From assembly GCF_000472425.1 (NCBI RefSeq), contig NZ_AXAI01000009.1:186182-250181 (forward strand): a stretch of 64,000 nt of DNA, read 5' to 3'. Positions 7,044 through 15,348 of this stretch are shown in pieces; position 1 is the stretch's first letter; every line of letters starts with the position of its first letter. This DNA is from Bradyrhizobium sp. Tv2a-2 (GTDB lineage Bacteria > Pseudomonadota > Alphaproteobacteria > Rhizobiales > Xanthobacteraceae). Both the position numbers and the translations under genes were made by a program. The notes beneath the pieces are model-generated. The model saw only the letters and a program-made list of their open reading frames with translations, searched no databases and was not told the DNA's origin.

Positions 7044-9392
7044 GTGTCGCACAGAACCTTCCCCGCGATCCTGCTCGTCCTTTTCTTGTTTGCTCTCCCT
7101 ACATCGGCCCAGCCGGCTCCAGCACCGGCCACGCACGCTGCCGACAAGGCCGAGGTGCTAACGCCCGATCAGGCGAGGCGTGCGCTCGACACGCTGACTG
7201 ACGACAAGAAGCGCGCCGAGATGATCGATACGTTGCGGGCGATCGCCAATGCTCCGGCGCCGCAATCCGCGCCTGTGTCCGAGCAAGCCGCGCCGGCGGC
7301 CGCGCCGCACTCGCCGATTCCGCTTAAGGAAGACAGCCTCGGCGCGCAGCTGCTGCTGACGGTGTCCGAAGAGATCGGCGACATCTCGCATGAGATCGCA
7401 GGCTTCGCGCGCACGCTGACACATTTCCCGGCCTTCTATTACTGGATCGTACGCACGGCGAACGATCCTGCGGCCTATGATCAGTTGCTCGATATTGCCT
7501 GGAAGCTGGCGCTGGTGCTTGGCTGCTCGCTTGCCGTTGAATGGGTAATCTTCCGCATCATCAAGCGGCCGGTTCTATTCCTTGAATCGCGCATGCCGGA
7601 GACCGCGCGTCAGCCCATGCCGATTGCCGAGCCAGTGATGGAGGCCGCGGACATCACGACACAGGTCGAGGTGCATCGGCGCCGTCTCAGCCTGGCGCGT
7701 GCCTGGCAGTCGGTGGTGAGGCTTCCTTTCGTGCTGGGTCGTCTCTTGCTCGAACTGTTGCCGGTGCTGGTCTTTGTCGGCGTCGCGACCACGTTGCTTG
7801 GCACCGAGATCGGCGACATCGTCACCACGCGGCTCGTCATCATTGCGGTGGTCAATGCCTACGCACTGTCACGTGGATTGATCTGCGTGGTGCGGGCGCT
7901 GGCGGGCCCGTTCGGGCTGCTTCGCGTGCGCGCCGAAACCGCTGCCTATGTCGAGATCTGGGCGCGGCGCGTCCTTGCCGTCGGTGTTTCCGGCATTGCC
8001 TTCGCCAACGTCGCGCTGCTGCTCGGCCTGCATCGCGCCGGCTACCTCGCCCTGCTGCGCATGGTGATGCTGGTCGTGCACCTCTTCGTCGTTGTCATCA
8101 TCCTGCAATGCCGCCGCCAGGTTGCCGAGGCCATTCGTGCGCCTGCCGACCGGGTGAGCCTCGCGGCGAGGCTGCGAAACCGGCTTGCCGGCCTGTGGCA
8201 TTATTTCGCCATCGCGCTCGATCTTGCACTGTGGGCGGTGTGGGCGCTCAACATCCGCAATGGCTATTCGCTGCTGCTGCAATATTTCGTCGGCACCATC
8301 GCGGTAGCGCTGATCGCGCGGCTCGCGACCATCGTCGCGCTGGGCCTGATCGATCGCGGCTTCCGCATCAGTCCGGATCTCAGGCAGCGTTTTCCCGGCC
8401 TCGAGGCCCGCGCCAACCGCTACCTGCCGCTGCTGCGCAAGACCGTTGCGACGATCATCGCCTTCATCGCCTTCGTTGCCCTGCTGGAAGTCTGGGGCGT
8501 CGATGCCATCGTATGGTTCTATGGCGGCCAGATTGGCAGTCGACTGCTGTCGGCGGTCGTAACCATCGCCATTGCCGCGCTTGCGGCGGCGGCGATCTGG
8601 GAGGTCGCCAACGCGCTGATGGATCGCCAGGTGAATCAGCTGTCGCGCGACGGCCATTACGCGCGCGCGGCGCGGCTGCGCACCTTTCAGCCGATGCTGC
8701 GGACGGCGCTGTTATGCCTGATCGTCACCGTGGTCGGCTTGACGGCGCTGAGCGAGATCGGCGTCAATGTCGCGCCATTGCTTGCCGGTGCCGGCATCGT
8801 CGGCATCGCCATCGGTTTCGGCTCGCAGAAGCTGGTGCAGGACCTCATCACCGGGCTGTTCCTGCTCCTGGAGAACACCGTGCAGGTCGGCGACAATGTC
8901 AGCGTATCGGGCCTGTCGGGGACGGTGGAGAATGTCTCGATCCGTACCATGCGCCTGCGGGCCGGCGACGGCGCGCTGCATGTCGTGCCGTTCAGCGCCG
9001 TGACCACCATCACCAATGCCAGCCGCGGCGTCGGCAATGCGGCGGTCAGCGTCAACGTCGCCTACAAGGAGGACAGCGATCGTGCCGGCCAGATCCTGAA
9101 AGACATCGTCGCCGAGATGCGCCGCGAGCCCGAATACAAGGCGGCGATCCTTGGCGACCTCGAATTGTGGGGCGTCGACAAGGTCGATGGCGCGATGGTG
9201 TCGATCGTCGGCCAGATCCGCTGCACCGATTTCGGCCGCTGGCCGGTCCAGCGCGAGTTCAACCGCCGCATGAAGCGGCGCTTCCAGGAGGCCGGCATCG
9301 ATATGGCGTCCGCAAGCCAGACCATCCTGATGGCAATCCCCGCGTCATCAGACTCCGCCGCCAATACAAAGGTGCGGCGGGCTGCAGGCTAG
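7044..9392 (+). CDS. MscS-family mechanosensitive ion channel
   Basis: This large (about 782 residues) MscS-type channel has a signal peptide (SHRTFPAILLVLFLFALPTSA), a periplasmic region and then about ten hydrophobic segments. The conserved pore and beta domain follow: LAGAGIVGIAIGFGSQKLVQ, then NTVQVGDNVSVSGLSGTVEN and NVSIRTMRLR. Such channels release solutes on hypo-osmotic shock. I prefer the GTG at 7044 because AGGGG precedes it; a GTG at 7017 in the same frame has no ribosome site. It ends just before a dispersed repeat. It belongs to the long multi-helix MscS group rather than the short MscS of about 280 residues. Confidence 0.9.
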   Translation: MSHRTFPAILLVLFLFALPTSAQPAPAPATHAADKAEVLTPDQARRALDTLTDDKKRAEMIDTLRAIANAPAPQSAPVSEQAAPAAAPHSPIPLKEDSLGAQLLLTVSEEIGDISHEIAGFARTLTHFPAFYYWIVRTANDPAAYDQLLDIAWKLALVLGCSLAVEWVIFRIIKRPVLFLESRMPETARQPMPIAEPVMEAADITTQVEVHRRRLSLARAWQSVVRLPFVLGRLLLELLPVLVFVGVATTLLGTEIGDIVTTRLVIIAVVNAYALSRGLICVVRALAGPFGLLRVRAETAAYVEIWARRVLAVGVSGIAFANVALLLGLHRAGYLALLRMVMLVVHLFVVVIILQCRRQVAEAIRAPADRVSLAARLRNRLAGLWHYFAIALDLALWAVWALNIRNGYSLLLQYFVGTIAVALIARLATIVALGLIDRGFRISPDLRQRFPGLEARANRYLPLLRKTVATIIAFIAFVALLEVWGVDAIVWFYGGQIGSRLLSAVVTIAIAALAAAAIWEVANALMDRQVNQLSRDGHYARAARLRTFQPMLRTALLCLIVTVVGLTALSEIGVNVAPLLAGAGIVGIAIGFGSQKLVQDLITGLFLLLENTVQVGDNVSVSGLSGTVENVSIRTMRLRAGDGALHVVPFSAVTTITNASRGVGNAAVSVNVAYKEDSDRAGQILKDIVAEMRREPEYKAAILGDLELWGVDKVDGAMVSIVGQIRCTDFGRWPVQREFNRRMKRRFQEAGIDMASASQTILMAIPASSDSAANTKVRRAAG

Positions 9393-9445
9393 GCCGTGAA
9401 CCTATAAATCTACCGGGCGAGGCTTGCCAGAGTCCGCTAAGCACC

Positions 9446-9506
9446 GATAGCGACCAATTCCTGCATCGCAGCGAAATGACGCGATGGGCCAACAGGAGAC
9501 ATCGGC
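9446..9506. repeat. Dispersed degenerate repeat, copy A
   Basis: These roughly 60 bases align with 63667-63729. The shared core is ACGCGATGGGCCA followed by AGGAGACAT, and the flanks are more divergent. The copy abuts the stop codon of the beta-propeller gene. No coding role is apparent. Confidence 0.6.
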
Positions 9507-11576
9507 TTACGGTTGCCTGGCCGGGCCGATCTGCGGCGCGCGCACTGGCTTTGCCATGCCGAAGAAGACCGTGACACCTTGTCCGCCGCACCGGGTTGAG
9601 AGCGCTTCGTCGGGAACGCCGAAACAGCTATCTATATCCTGCCAATTATTCATGACCCAAACGTCGCCCGCCGGGCCGATGGCAAGATCGGTCTGCATCT
9701 GCAAACCTCCGCCGACATAGCCGCCGGGTGGCGAAATCTGGTCACCCGTCTTCATTCCTGGTGGACAATTTTCGGTACGAACACCGCACAGCTGCGTAAT
9801 TGGGCTGTTCGTGCCGGCAAAATTGGAAATCCAGACGTTATCGTTACCGTCAATCGTCGCAGCCCAAGGACCGGGTAGACCGCCACCCTTGAAAGGCGAG
9901 CCGGGATATTCGCTGCCGTCGGGTCTCAACAAGGTGACGCTGCCGTCACCACCGCGTTGTTTAAACATTGCTCGTGTTACGACTTCATCCGGACTGCCAC
10001 CAAGTTCTGCTCTTGCCAAAATGTCTGCGACGAGCAACTCGCCGCGCATCGAGCTACCTAGCCGGTTTGTCACCCATACATTTCCTTGACTGTCGATACC
10101 AAGTCCGCTGCCGCTCCAACCCGTACTGAACTTTTCGGCTTTGCTCGGATCGGAGGCAGGAAACCTTGTTACGTGGCCGCCGGCGCCATTCGTCACCCAG
10201 ATCCGGTCCTGCTGATCAATGCCCAGATGGAACGGCCCCAAAAACGACTTGCATGGCTCTTTTTCGCGCCCCTCGCATACGATCTGGCCGTTGTTTAGAT
10301 CTCCTTTGGGGAAATGGAGTAGTTGATCCTTGCTGACGCCGAGTGCCCATACATCGCCATTCGGCGTAGCAATGATGCCCTGCATCAGCCCAAGCTTACC
10401 GTTGAACGTAATTCCCTCAGGGGGTGTCAACGGCTTGCCGCTCTTGTCGAACACTGCGATGGACTTACCACCATAGGTACCGAACCAGGCATTATCGCTG
10501 GCATCGACTGCTAAGCCGAAAGTGCCCCCCTGCATACCTCCACCAGCGAAGCCGGTAGTGATCGGCGATATCGCCGTTCCATTCGGGCTGAACTTGGTCG
10601 CATTGCCCTGCCAAAGGTTATCGCGGCCCTGCCAGCCTATTGTGAAGTTGTCTCCAACCCACAAATTGCCTTCGCTGTCGAACATTGCTTTGCCACCCGC
10701 GCGATATCCTCCTCCGTCGAACTTCAACGGCAACACCCAGGCACTCGGAGGAAAGCTCAGGTATGGCATGAACGGTACCGGGCGCATGGTCCTGCCTGCA
10801 GGCACCGTATAGAACTCGTTTAGCAAACGAAACAGCCGCTCGGGGTGATACCAGGGATAGCGGGCGATGGCCTGCGCCGCCGTCAGCGTGTCGGTCGGCG
10901 CGGTTCCCTTCGGGGGTGTCACGGCTGCGAAAAGCCTGCTGCATGCGTCCGGTTTCACCAGCGTAGCGCATGCGGACAGCAGGTCGGACAAGGTAGCGAA
11001 GTTCGCCAGCGTCGGGGTCTGGCCGCTGTTAAGCGGGTCTTGAATAATCGGACCCCACCCACCTGTTTGAAGATCGACAAAGCTCGGCACATTACCGGCG
11101 GCGATCTTAAGACCAAGCGCATGGCCCTTGATCGCGGTCCCATCAATGAACTGGTTGTTTGTCCAGACCGATGCCACGGTTGTCATCTCATTGATGACCA
11201 CTGGCGACGGAGGCGAGTTACCCAAGACTGACAACATCGCAATCGCCGGATTGTCGCCAGCGCCCCTGTTGACCAAGGCTTCGCCACCCTTGGCAACGAC
11301 ATATAAAATCACATTCGCAGCGGGCGTTTCCGTGCTGGTGAGCTCGAAGTGGCCGTCACCGTTTGTTCTTGCTTGCGCCAGTTGTTTCGGCTCGCCCGCA
11401 CTCGCAGCCCAAAGCGTGACGGACGAATTTGCGATCCCGCCACCGCCCGCTTGCACTTGGCCCTCGATACGAATAGCGGCCTTGGCCGGGCTGCACGCGA
11501 AGCCCAGCGCACCGAGCGTCACAAGCATGGCAACCATCTGCGCTGTGTTGATGAAGAGCGTTCGCACACGGAACAT
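9507..11576 (-). CDS. Exported NHL/SMP-30-like beta-propeller protein
   Basis: This 689-residue exported protein has an N-terminal hydrophobic leader (about residues 8-34, ending SPAKA). A short domain follows that resembles carboxypeptidase-regulatory or Ig-like folds (IRIEGQVQAGGGGIANSSVT), then a long C-terminal part built from repeated units of the form G-x-D-x-x-G/D-N-V/A-W. Examples are DSEGNLWVGD, DASDNAWFG, DQQDRIWVTN, DSQGNVWVTN and DGNDNVWISN, as in NHL, SMP-30 and streptogramin-lyase propellers. The start at 11576 is preceded by AAGGAGG. It stands alone on the minus strand. Ligand or enzyme activity cannot be inferred; a binding or scaffold role outside the inner membrane is likely. 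Confidence 0.8.
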   Translation of the reverse strand: MFRVRTLFINTAQMVAMLVTLGALGFACSPAKAAIRIEGQVQAGGGGIANSSVTLWAASAGEPKQLAQARTNGDGHFELTSTETPAANVILYVVAKGGEALVNRGAGDNPAIAMLSVLGNSPPSPVVINEMTTVASVWTNNQFIDGTAIKGHALGLKIAAGNVPSFVDLQTGGWGPIIQDPLNSGQTPTLANFATLSDLLSACATLVKPDACSRLFAAVTPPKGTAPTDTLTAAQAIARYPWYHPERLFRLLNEFYTVPAGRTMRPVPFMPYLSFPPSAWVLPLKFDGGGYRAGGKAMFDSEGNLWVGDNFTIGWQGRDNLWQGNATKFSPNGTAISPITTGFAGGGMQGGTFGLAVDASDNAWFGTYGGKSIAVFDKSGKPLTPPEGITFNGKLGLMQGIIATPNGDVWALGVSKDQLLHFPKGDLNNGQIVCEGREKEPCKSFLGPFHLGIDQQDRIWVTNGAGGHVTRFPASDPSKAEKFSTGWSGSGLGIDSQGNVWVTNRLGSSMRGELLVADILARAELGGSPDEVVTRAMFKQRGGDGSVTLLRPDGSEYPGSPFKGGGLPGPWAATIDGNDNVWISNFAGTNSPITQLCGVRTENCPPGMKTGDQISPPGGYVGGGLQMQTDLAIGPAGDVWVMNNWQDIDSCFGVPDEALSTRCGGQGVTVFFGMAKPVRAPQIGPARQP

Positions 11577-11941
11577 GTTTGCCTCCTTGAAGGGCGGTTT
11601 ATGTCCTGAGTGTCGGGCAGCGCGCAGGATATTTCCCGAATAGTCTCCGCCCGGCAAAAACAACGATAGCTCGCGGGGCTAGAGCCGCTATGCAACATCG
11701 GCAAGAATGATCCCGGCAGCTCAGCGCAGAGCCGCCTATCGAGCGCCGAAGCGAGGCAATAGCCCATGTCGCGTATGGGTCCATTCGCGACATGGCCAAG
11801 CCAGCAGCGGGTCCGGCTATGTCCGATATTCCGCCGAAAGCGGAAGTAAATTCAGAGCATTACCGGCCCCGCTACGGGCCGTGCCGGGTTGATGATATGG
11901 CCGTGCGCGTGATTCAAGCTCCGAAACTGGAGCCTCGACTC
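11577..11941. other. Intergenic region with inverted repeat and degenerate dispersed-repeat fragment
   Basis: This region lies between the propeller gene and the transposase remnant. At about 11764-11795 CCATGTCGCG and CGCGACATGG form a 10-base inverted repeat. The stretch at about 11817-11865 (GTCCGATATTCCGCCGAAAG and following) resembles fragments often seen scattered in Bradyrhizobium intergenic DNA. No gene is supported here. Confidence 0.4.
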
Positions 11942-12696
11942 ATGCGCTACGAACTCAGCGATTATGAATGGACCGCCATCAAACCGATGCTGCCGAATAA
12001 GCCGCGCGGCGTTCCGCGTGTAAATGATCGGCGCGTGCTCAATGGCATCTTTTGGGTCCTGCGTTCAGGCGCGCCATGGCGAGACCTGCCTCAGACCTAT
12101 GGTCCCCGCACCACCTGTCACAACCGCTTCGTTCGTTGGCGGCGGGCCGGCGTCTGGGACCAGATCATGGAAGCGCTGGCCGCGGGCCATGACGCGGCGG
12201 TGCAGATGATCGATACGTCCATCGTGCGCGTGCATCAGCACGGAGCGTGCATCGCGGACGGCAATCACCGAGATATGGGTCGCTCGCGCGGGGGCCTGAC
12301 CAGAAAAATTCACGCGGTGGTGGACACCAAATGTATGCCGGTCCATCTCGCCACTCCCGGTGAGGCGCATGACGATCGGCTGTGCTCGGCTCTCCTCAGC
12401 GCCTTGCTTCCACAAACGATGTTGCTCGCGGATCGTGGATACGACGCGGACTGGATCAGGGAACTTGCCCTCCAGCAAGGAGCATGGGCGAACATTCCAC
12501 CGAAACGAAATCGGAAAGACCGATCTGCTTCAGCCTGTATCTGTATCGCGCGCGCAACCTGATCGAACGGTTCTTCAACAAGATCAAGCAATGTCGGCGT
12601 GTCGCGACACGATATGACAAACTCGCAGCCAATTATCTGGCGTTCATCAAGCTCGCATCAATCCGAATTTGGCTACGCGCTAATGAGTCCGCGCCC
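11942..12696 (+). pseudogene. IS5-family transposase, frameshifted
   Basis: This DDE transposase would cut and rejoin IS ends, but it is split across two frames. The first frame starts MRYELSDYEWTAIKPMLPNK at 11942. It carries the first Asp (MIDTS) and second Asp (LLADRGYD), then loses similarity at about 12505-12515. The frame shifted by one base then continues RPICFSLYLYRARNLIERFF, with the catalytic Glu in IERFF, and ends IRIWLRANES. One missing C in the GACCGATC region (GACCCGATC expected) explains the shift. The break lies late in the gene, so this is probably an inactivating deletion rather than programmed frameshifting. It abuts the end of the LysR gene. Confidence 0.85.
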
Positions 12697-12712
12697 TACT
12701 CACCGCCTGGCC

Positions 12713-13636
12713 TCAAGGGTGGATATGCGCAGTCGGGTCGCCGCGGGCATGCGCATCCATGGCATCGAGGAGGCACCGCACCTTCGCCGGAATGAATCGG
12801 CGCGCCGGCAGCAATGCGTGCACATTGAGCGGCTCACAGAGGTGATCGGCCAGCAGGCGCCGCAACTGCCCGGTCTCGACTGCGGTACGGGTGTAGCTCG
12901 CGGTGACGCGCAGCACCCCATGACCCGCGAGAGCAGCCTGCAGCCGCACATGGGCGTTGGAGCTGATCAGCCGTGGCTTCTCGATGCCAAGACGTTGCAC
13001 GGTGCCACCCGGCGGCGTGATCGCCCAGGCGGTGTCGTTCGGGCCGGTCAGGAGCGGCAGCTTGGCAAGGTCTGCGACCGTACGCGGCTCGCCATAACGC
13101 GCGAGCAGTGAAGGCGAGGCAAACAATCCGCGCTCGAGCGAGAACACGCGGCGGATCACAATCCCGGCCGACGGCAACGGCGCCTCCAGCATGGCGAACA
13201 CGATGTCATAGTTCTCGGCGACAGGATTGACGATGTCGTGCTCGACGTCGATGCGGATCGAGAGTTCCGGATAGCGGCTCATCAATTCGCAGGCGACGGG
13301 GCCCGCATGATGGGCGCCGAATTCGTAAGGCGATTTGATGCGCAGCGTTCCTGATATGGCGCGGTTCATCGACTGCGCCTCGCTGTGCGTATCGTGCAGC
13401 GCGGCAAACAGCGGCTTGACCCGGCGATAGATGGTCTCGCCGGCCTCGGTGAGGCGGAGATGCCGCGTGGTACGCTCGATCAGGCGGAGGCCGAGATTGC
13501 CTTCCAGTCGCTGCACTGCAGCACTAAGGCTGGATTTCGGATGTCCGAGCACGCGCGCGGCCGCACTGAAGCCGCCATGCTCGACCACCTCGCAAAACAG
13601 CTCCCAATCGCGCCAGTCCATGCTTCGATTGTCCAT
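12713..13636 (-). CDS. LysR-family transcriptional regulator
   Basis: This 307-residue LysR regulator has an N-terminal winged helix-turn-helix (LFCEVVEHGGFSAAARVLGH, then KSSLSAAVQRLE) and a substrate-binding domain from about residue 95. It is divergent from the Rieske oxygenase gene with about 90 bases between starts, the classic arrangement for a LysR protein controlling its neighbour. The start is either 13636 or 13621 (MDWRDWELF); neither has a strong ribosome site. The stop codon lies about 20 bases from the transposase remnant, so insertion may have trimmed the downstream region. The effector is unknown. Confidence 0.9.
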   Translation of the reverse strand: MDNRSMDWRDWELFCEVVEHGGFSAAARVLGHPKSSLSAAVQRLEGNLGLRLIERTTRHLRLTEAGETIYRRVKPLFAALHDTHSEAQSMNRAISGTLRIKSPYEFGAHHAGPVACELMSRYPELSIRIDVEHDIVNPVAENYDIVFAMLEAPLPSAGIVIRRVFSLERGLFASPSLLARYGEPRTVADLAKLPLLTGPNDTAWAITPPGGTVQRLGIEKPRLISSNAHVRLQAALAGHGVLRVTASYTRTAVETGQLRRLLADHLCEPLNVHALLPARRFIPAKVRCLLDAMDAHARGDPTAHIHP

Positions 13637-13727
13637 CCAGCGGTACAGTGTGTCCAGTGAGAACCGGTTCTCCGGAAACTGCCGATCACCTACAACAGTC
13701 CCCCAAGAGCAGGGAAGGAAGGGCGAT

Positions 13728-14795
13728 ATGAAGGACGTTGATGGAATCTTCCTGAGAAATTCCTGGTACGTCGCGGCGCTGGGCCAGGAACTGATCGACG
13801 GCCACAAGGTGGCGCGCACTATCCTTGAGCGCCCGGTCGTGATTTATCGCGGCACCAGCGGCCGTGTGGTCGCGCTCGACGATCGCTGCTGTCATCGCGC
13901 GGCGCCGTTGTCGATGGGGCGCATCGAAGGTGACGATATTCGTTGCATGTATCACGGCATGAAGTTCGAGCCGGGCGGAAAATGCATCCAGATTCCGGGC
14001 CAGGACGCGATCCCCGCCAAGCTCGGTGTGCGCTCCTATCCCGTGGTCGAACGCTACAACATGGTTTTCATCTGGACCGGCGATCCCGAGAAGGCCGATC
14101 CGAGCCTGATCGTCGACTATCCGCCGCTCGCCGATCCCAGCTGGCGCGGGCTGCCCGGCTACATGCACTACAAGGCGAACTGGCTCCTGATCGTCGACAA
14201 CTTAAGCGACTTCGCCCATCTCGCCTTCGTGCACACCAACACGCTTGGCGGCTCCGAGGAATATGCCTACAAGACCAAGCCGGTTGCGATCGAGAAGCTG
14301 GACGATGGATTCCGCGTCGAGCGTTGGCATCTCGATGCCGATCCGCCGCCCTATCACCGCAAGGTCATCCCGAACAAGACCGACCGCATCGACCGGCGCA
14401 ATATCGGCCGCATGCTGATTCCCGGCATCTTCCTGCTCGACAGCATGTTCGCACCGGCCGGCCAGGGAGCGGAGAAGGGCGTCGCCGTTCCGGGCACGCG
14501 GCAGTACCGCAACGCGCAGTTCATGACGCCGGAGACGCGCAGCTCGACGCATTTCTTCTGGAACTACCTGCACGACTACGATCTCGACAATCCGAACATC
14601 GCGATCTCGCTGCGCCACAGCCTCGAGGAAGGCTTCAACGAGGACAAGGATATCATCGAGGCGCAACAGCGCGTGCTGGATGAAGACCCGAACTATCCGC
14701 TGCTGGCGATCGGCGCGGACGCGCCGCTGACCTATTTCCGCTGGTTGATGGCGCGCAAGCTCGAAGCGGAGAAGACCGCGGCGCGTGCCGCGTGA
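13728..14795 (+). CDS. Rieske non-heme iron aromatic ring oxygenase (VanA-like)
   Basis: This 355-residue oxygenase subunit carries a Rieske [2Fe-2S] site, CCHRAAPLS followed by CMYHG (Cys-x-His then Cys-x2-His), around residues 45-70. The mononuclear iron motif is DNLSDFAHLAFVH (Asp-x2-Asp-x2-His-x4-His pattern) near 155. The N-terminal NSWYVAALGQEL is typical of vanillate O-demethylase-type oxygenases, which use a separate reductase that is not encoded nearby. Strong ribosome site (AGGGAAGGAAGGG) before the ATG at 13728. It is likely controlled by the divergent LysR regulator. The substrate, perhaps a methoxylated or hydroxylated aromatic acid, is inferred from the family only. Confidence 0.92.
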   Translation: MKDVDGIFLRNSWYVAALGQELIDGHKVARTILERPVVIYRGTSGRVVALDDRCCHRAAPLSMGRIEGDDIRCMYHGMKFEPGGKCIQIPGQDAIPAKLGVRSYPVVERYNMVFIWTGDPEKADPSLIVDYPPLADPSWRGLPGYMHYKANWLLIVDNLSDFAHLAFVHTNTLGGSEEYAYKTKPVAIEKLDDGFRVERWHLDADPPPYHRKVIPNKTDRIDRRNIGRMLIPGIFLLDSMFAPAGQGAEKGVAVPGTRQYRNAQFMTPETRSSTHFFWNYLHDYDLDNPNIAISLRHSLEEGFNEDKDIIEAQQRVLDEDPNYPLLAIGADAPLTYFRWLMARKLEAEKTAARAA

Positions 14796-14854
14796 CATTT
14801 CAGCCTGATCCGGCCAGGTCAGCCCCGGTTGCCGCGATCATGCTGAAACGAGGA

Positions 14855-14880
14855 CGGGGCGGCCATGATCGGCCGCCCCG
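14855..14880. terminator. Strong hairpin between convergent genes
   Basis: A perfect 10-base stem (CGGGGCGGCC and GGCCGCCCCG) with an ATGATC loop lies between the converging oxygenase and RidA genes. There is no T-run, so it may act as a bidirectional barrier rather than a classical intrinsic terminator. Confidence 0.55.
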
Positions 14881-14919
14881 CGCTCAAATCGAGTTGGCTG
14901 CGGAGGTGTGCGGTGCGCG

Positions 14920-15270
14920 TTAGCGGGCCGCGGTCACCATGATCTCGACATTGTACTGAGGCGCCGCGAGCGCGGCCTGCACGGTGGCGCGTGCCGGCGT
15001 GTTGCCGCCGGACACCCAGCCGTCCCACACCGCGTTCATCTCGCCGAACGTTTTCATGTCGGTGAGATAGATGGTCGCGGTGAGCAGCTTCGACTTGTCG
15101 GTGCCGGCCTTCGCCAGATGGCCGTCGATAATGGAGAGGATCTCCTGCGTCTGCCTGGTGACGCTTTCGCCCGCGGCCTTGCCCGCCACGACGCCGGCGA
15201 GATAGACGGTGTCGCCGTGCACGACAACCTGGCTCATGCGCGGCCCGGTTTCAAAACGCTGGATAGTCAT
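14920..15270 (-). CDS. RidA/YjgF-family protein
   Basis: This 116-residue RidA-family protein may deaminate reactive enamine or imine intermediates. The conserved Arg lies in the NTPARATVQAALA segment near residue 92, and the N-terminal MTIQRFETGPRMSQVVVHGD and central GESVTRQTQEIL are family features. A GGAG site precedes the ATG at 15270. It lies beside the flavin oxidase gene on the same strand, about 80 bases downstream of its end, so the two may be co-transcribed. Without a structural test it could belong to one of the RidA subfamilies of unknown substrate. Confidence 0.9.
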   Translation of the reverse strand: MTIQRFETGPRMSQVVVHGDTVYLAGVVAGKAAGESVTRQTQEILSIIDGHLAKAGTDKSKLLTATIYLTDMKTFGEMNAVWDGWVSGGNTPARATVQAALAAPQYNVEIMVTAAR

Positions 15271-15348
15271 TCAAGGTCTCCGATTGTTGCGGCGACTTCC
15301 TAGCAAAACTCGGTTGACACCGTCTACCCGCGGCTTCGCCTGCTCTGT

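Noticed and set aside
6488..7147. 219-codon minus-strand frame
   Set aside because: It crosses the small-protein gene and the MscS leader, has no domain features and uses rare residues unevenly.
8108..9574. 488-codon frame overlapping the MscS gene
   Set aside because: It overlaps the clearly recognisable MscS pore domain and has the Arg/Pro-rich composition typical of a shifted frame.
11942..12696. Programmed frameshifting in the IS5-type transposase
   Set aside because: The shift lies about three-quarters through the gene and is explained by a missing C; I saw no convincing slippery site with a downstream structure, so I treat it as a pseudogene.
11880..12700. Terminal inverted repeats of the IS
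   Set aside because: Only a weak ACTCAT/GCGC similarity was seen near the two ends, so I do not assign element boundaries.
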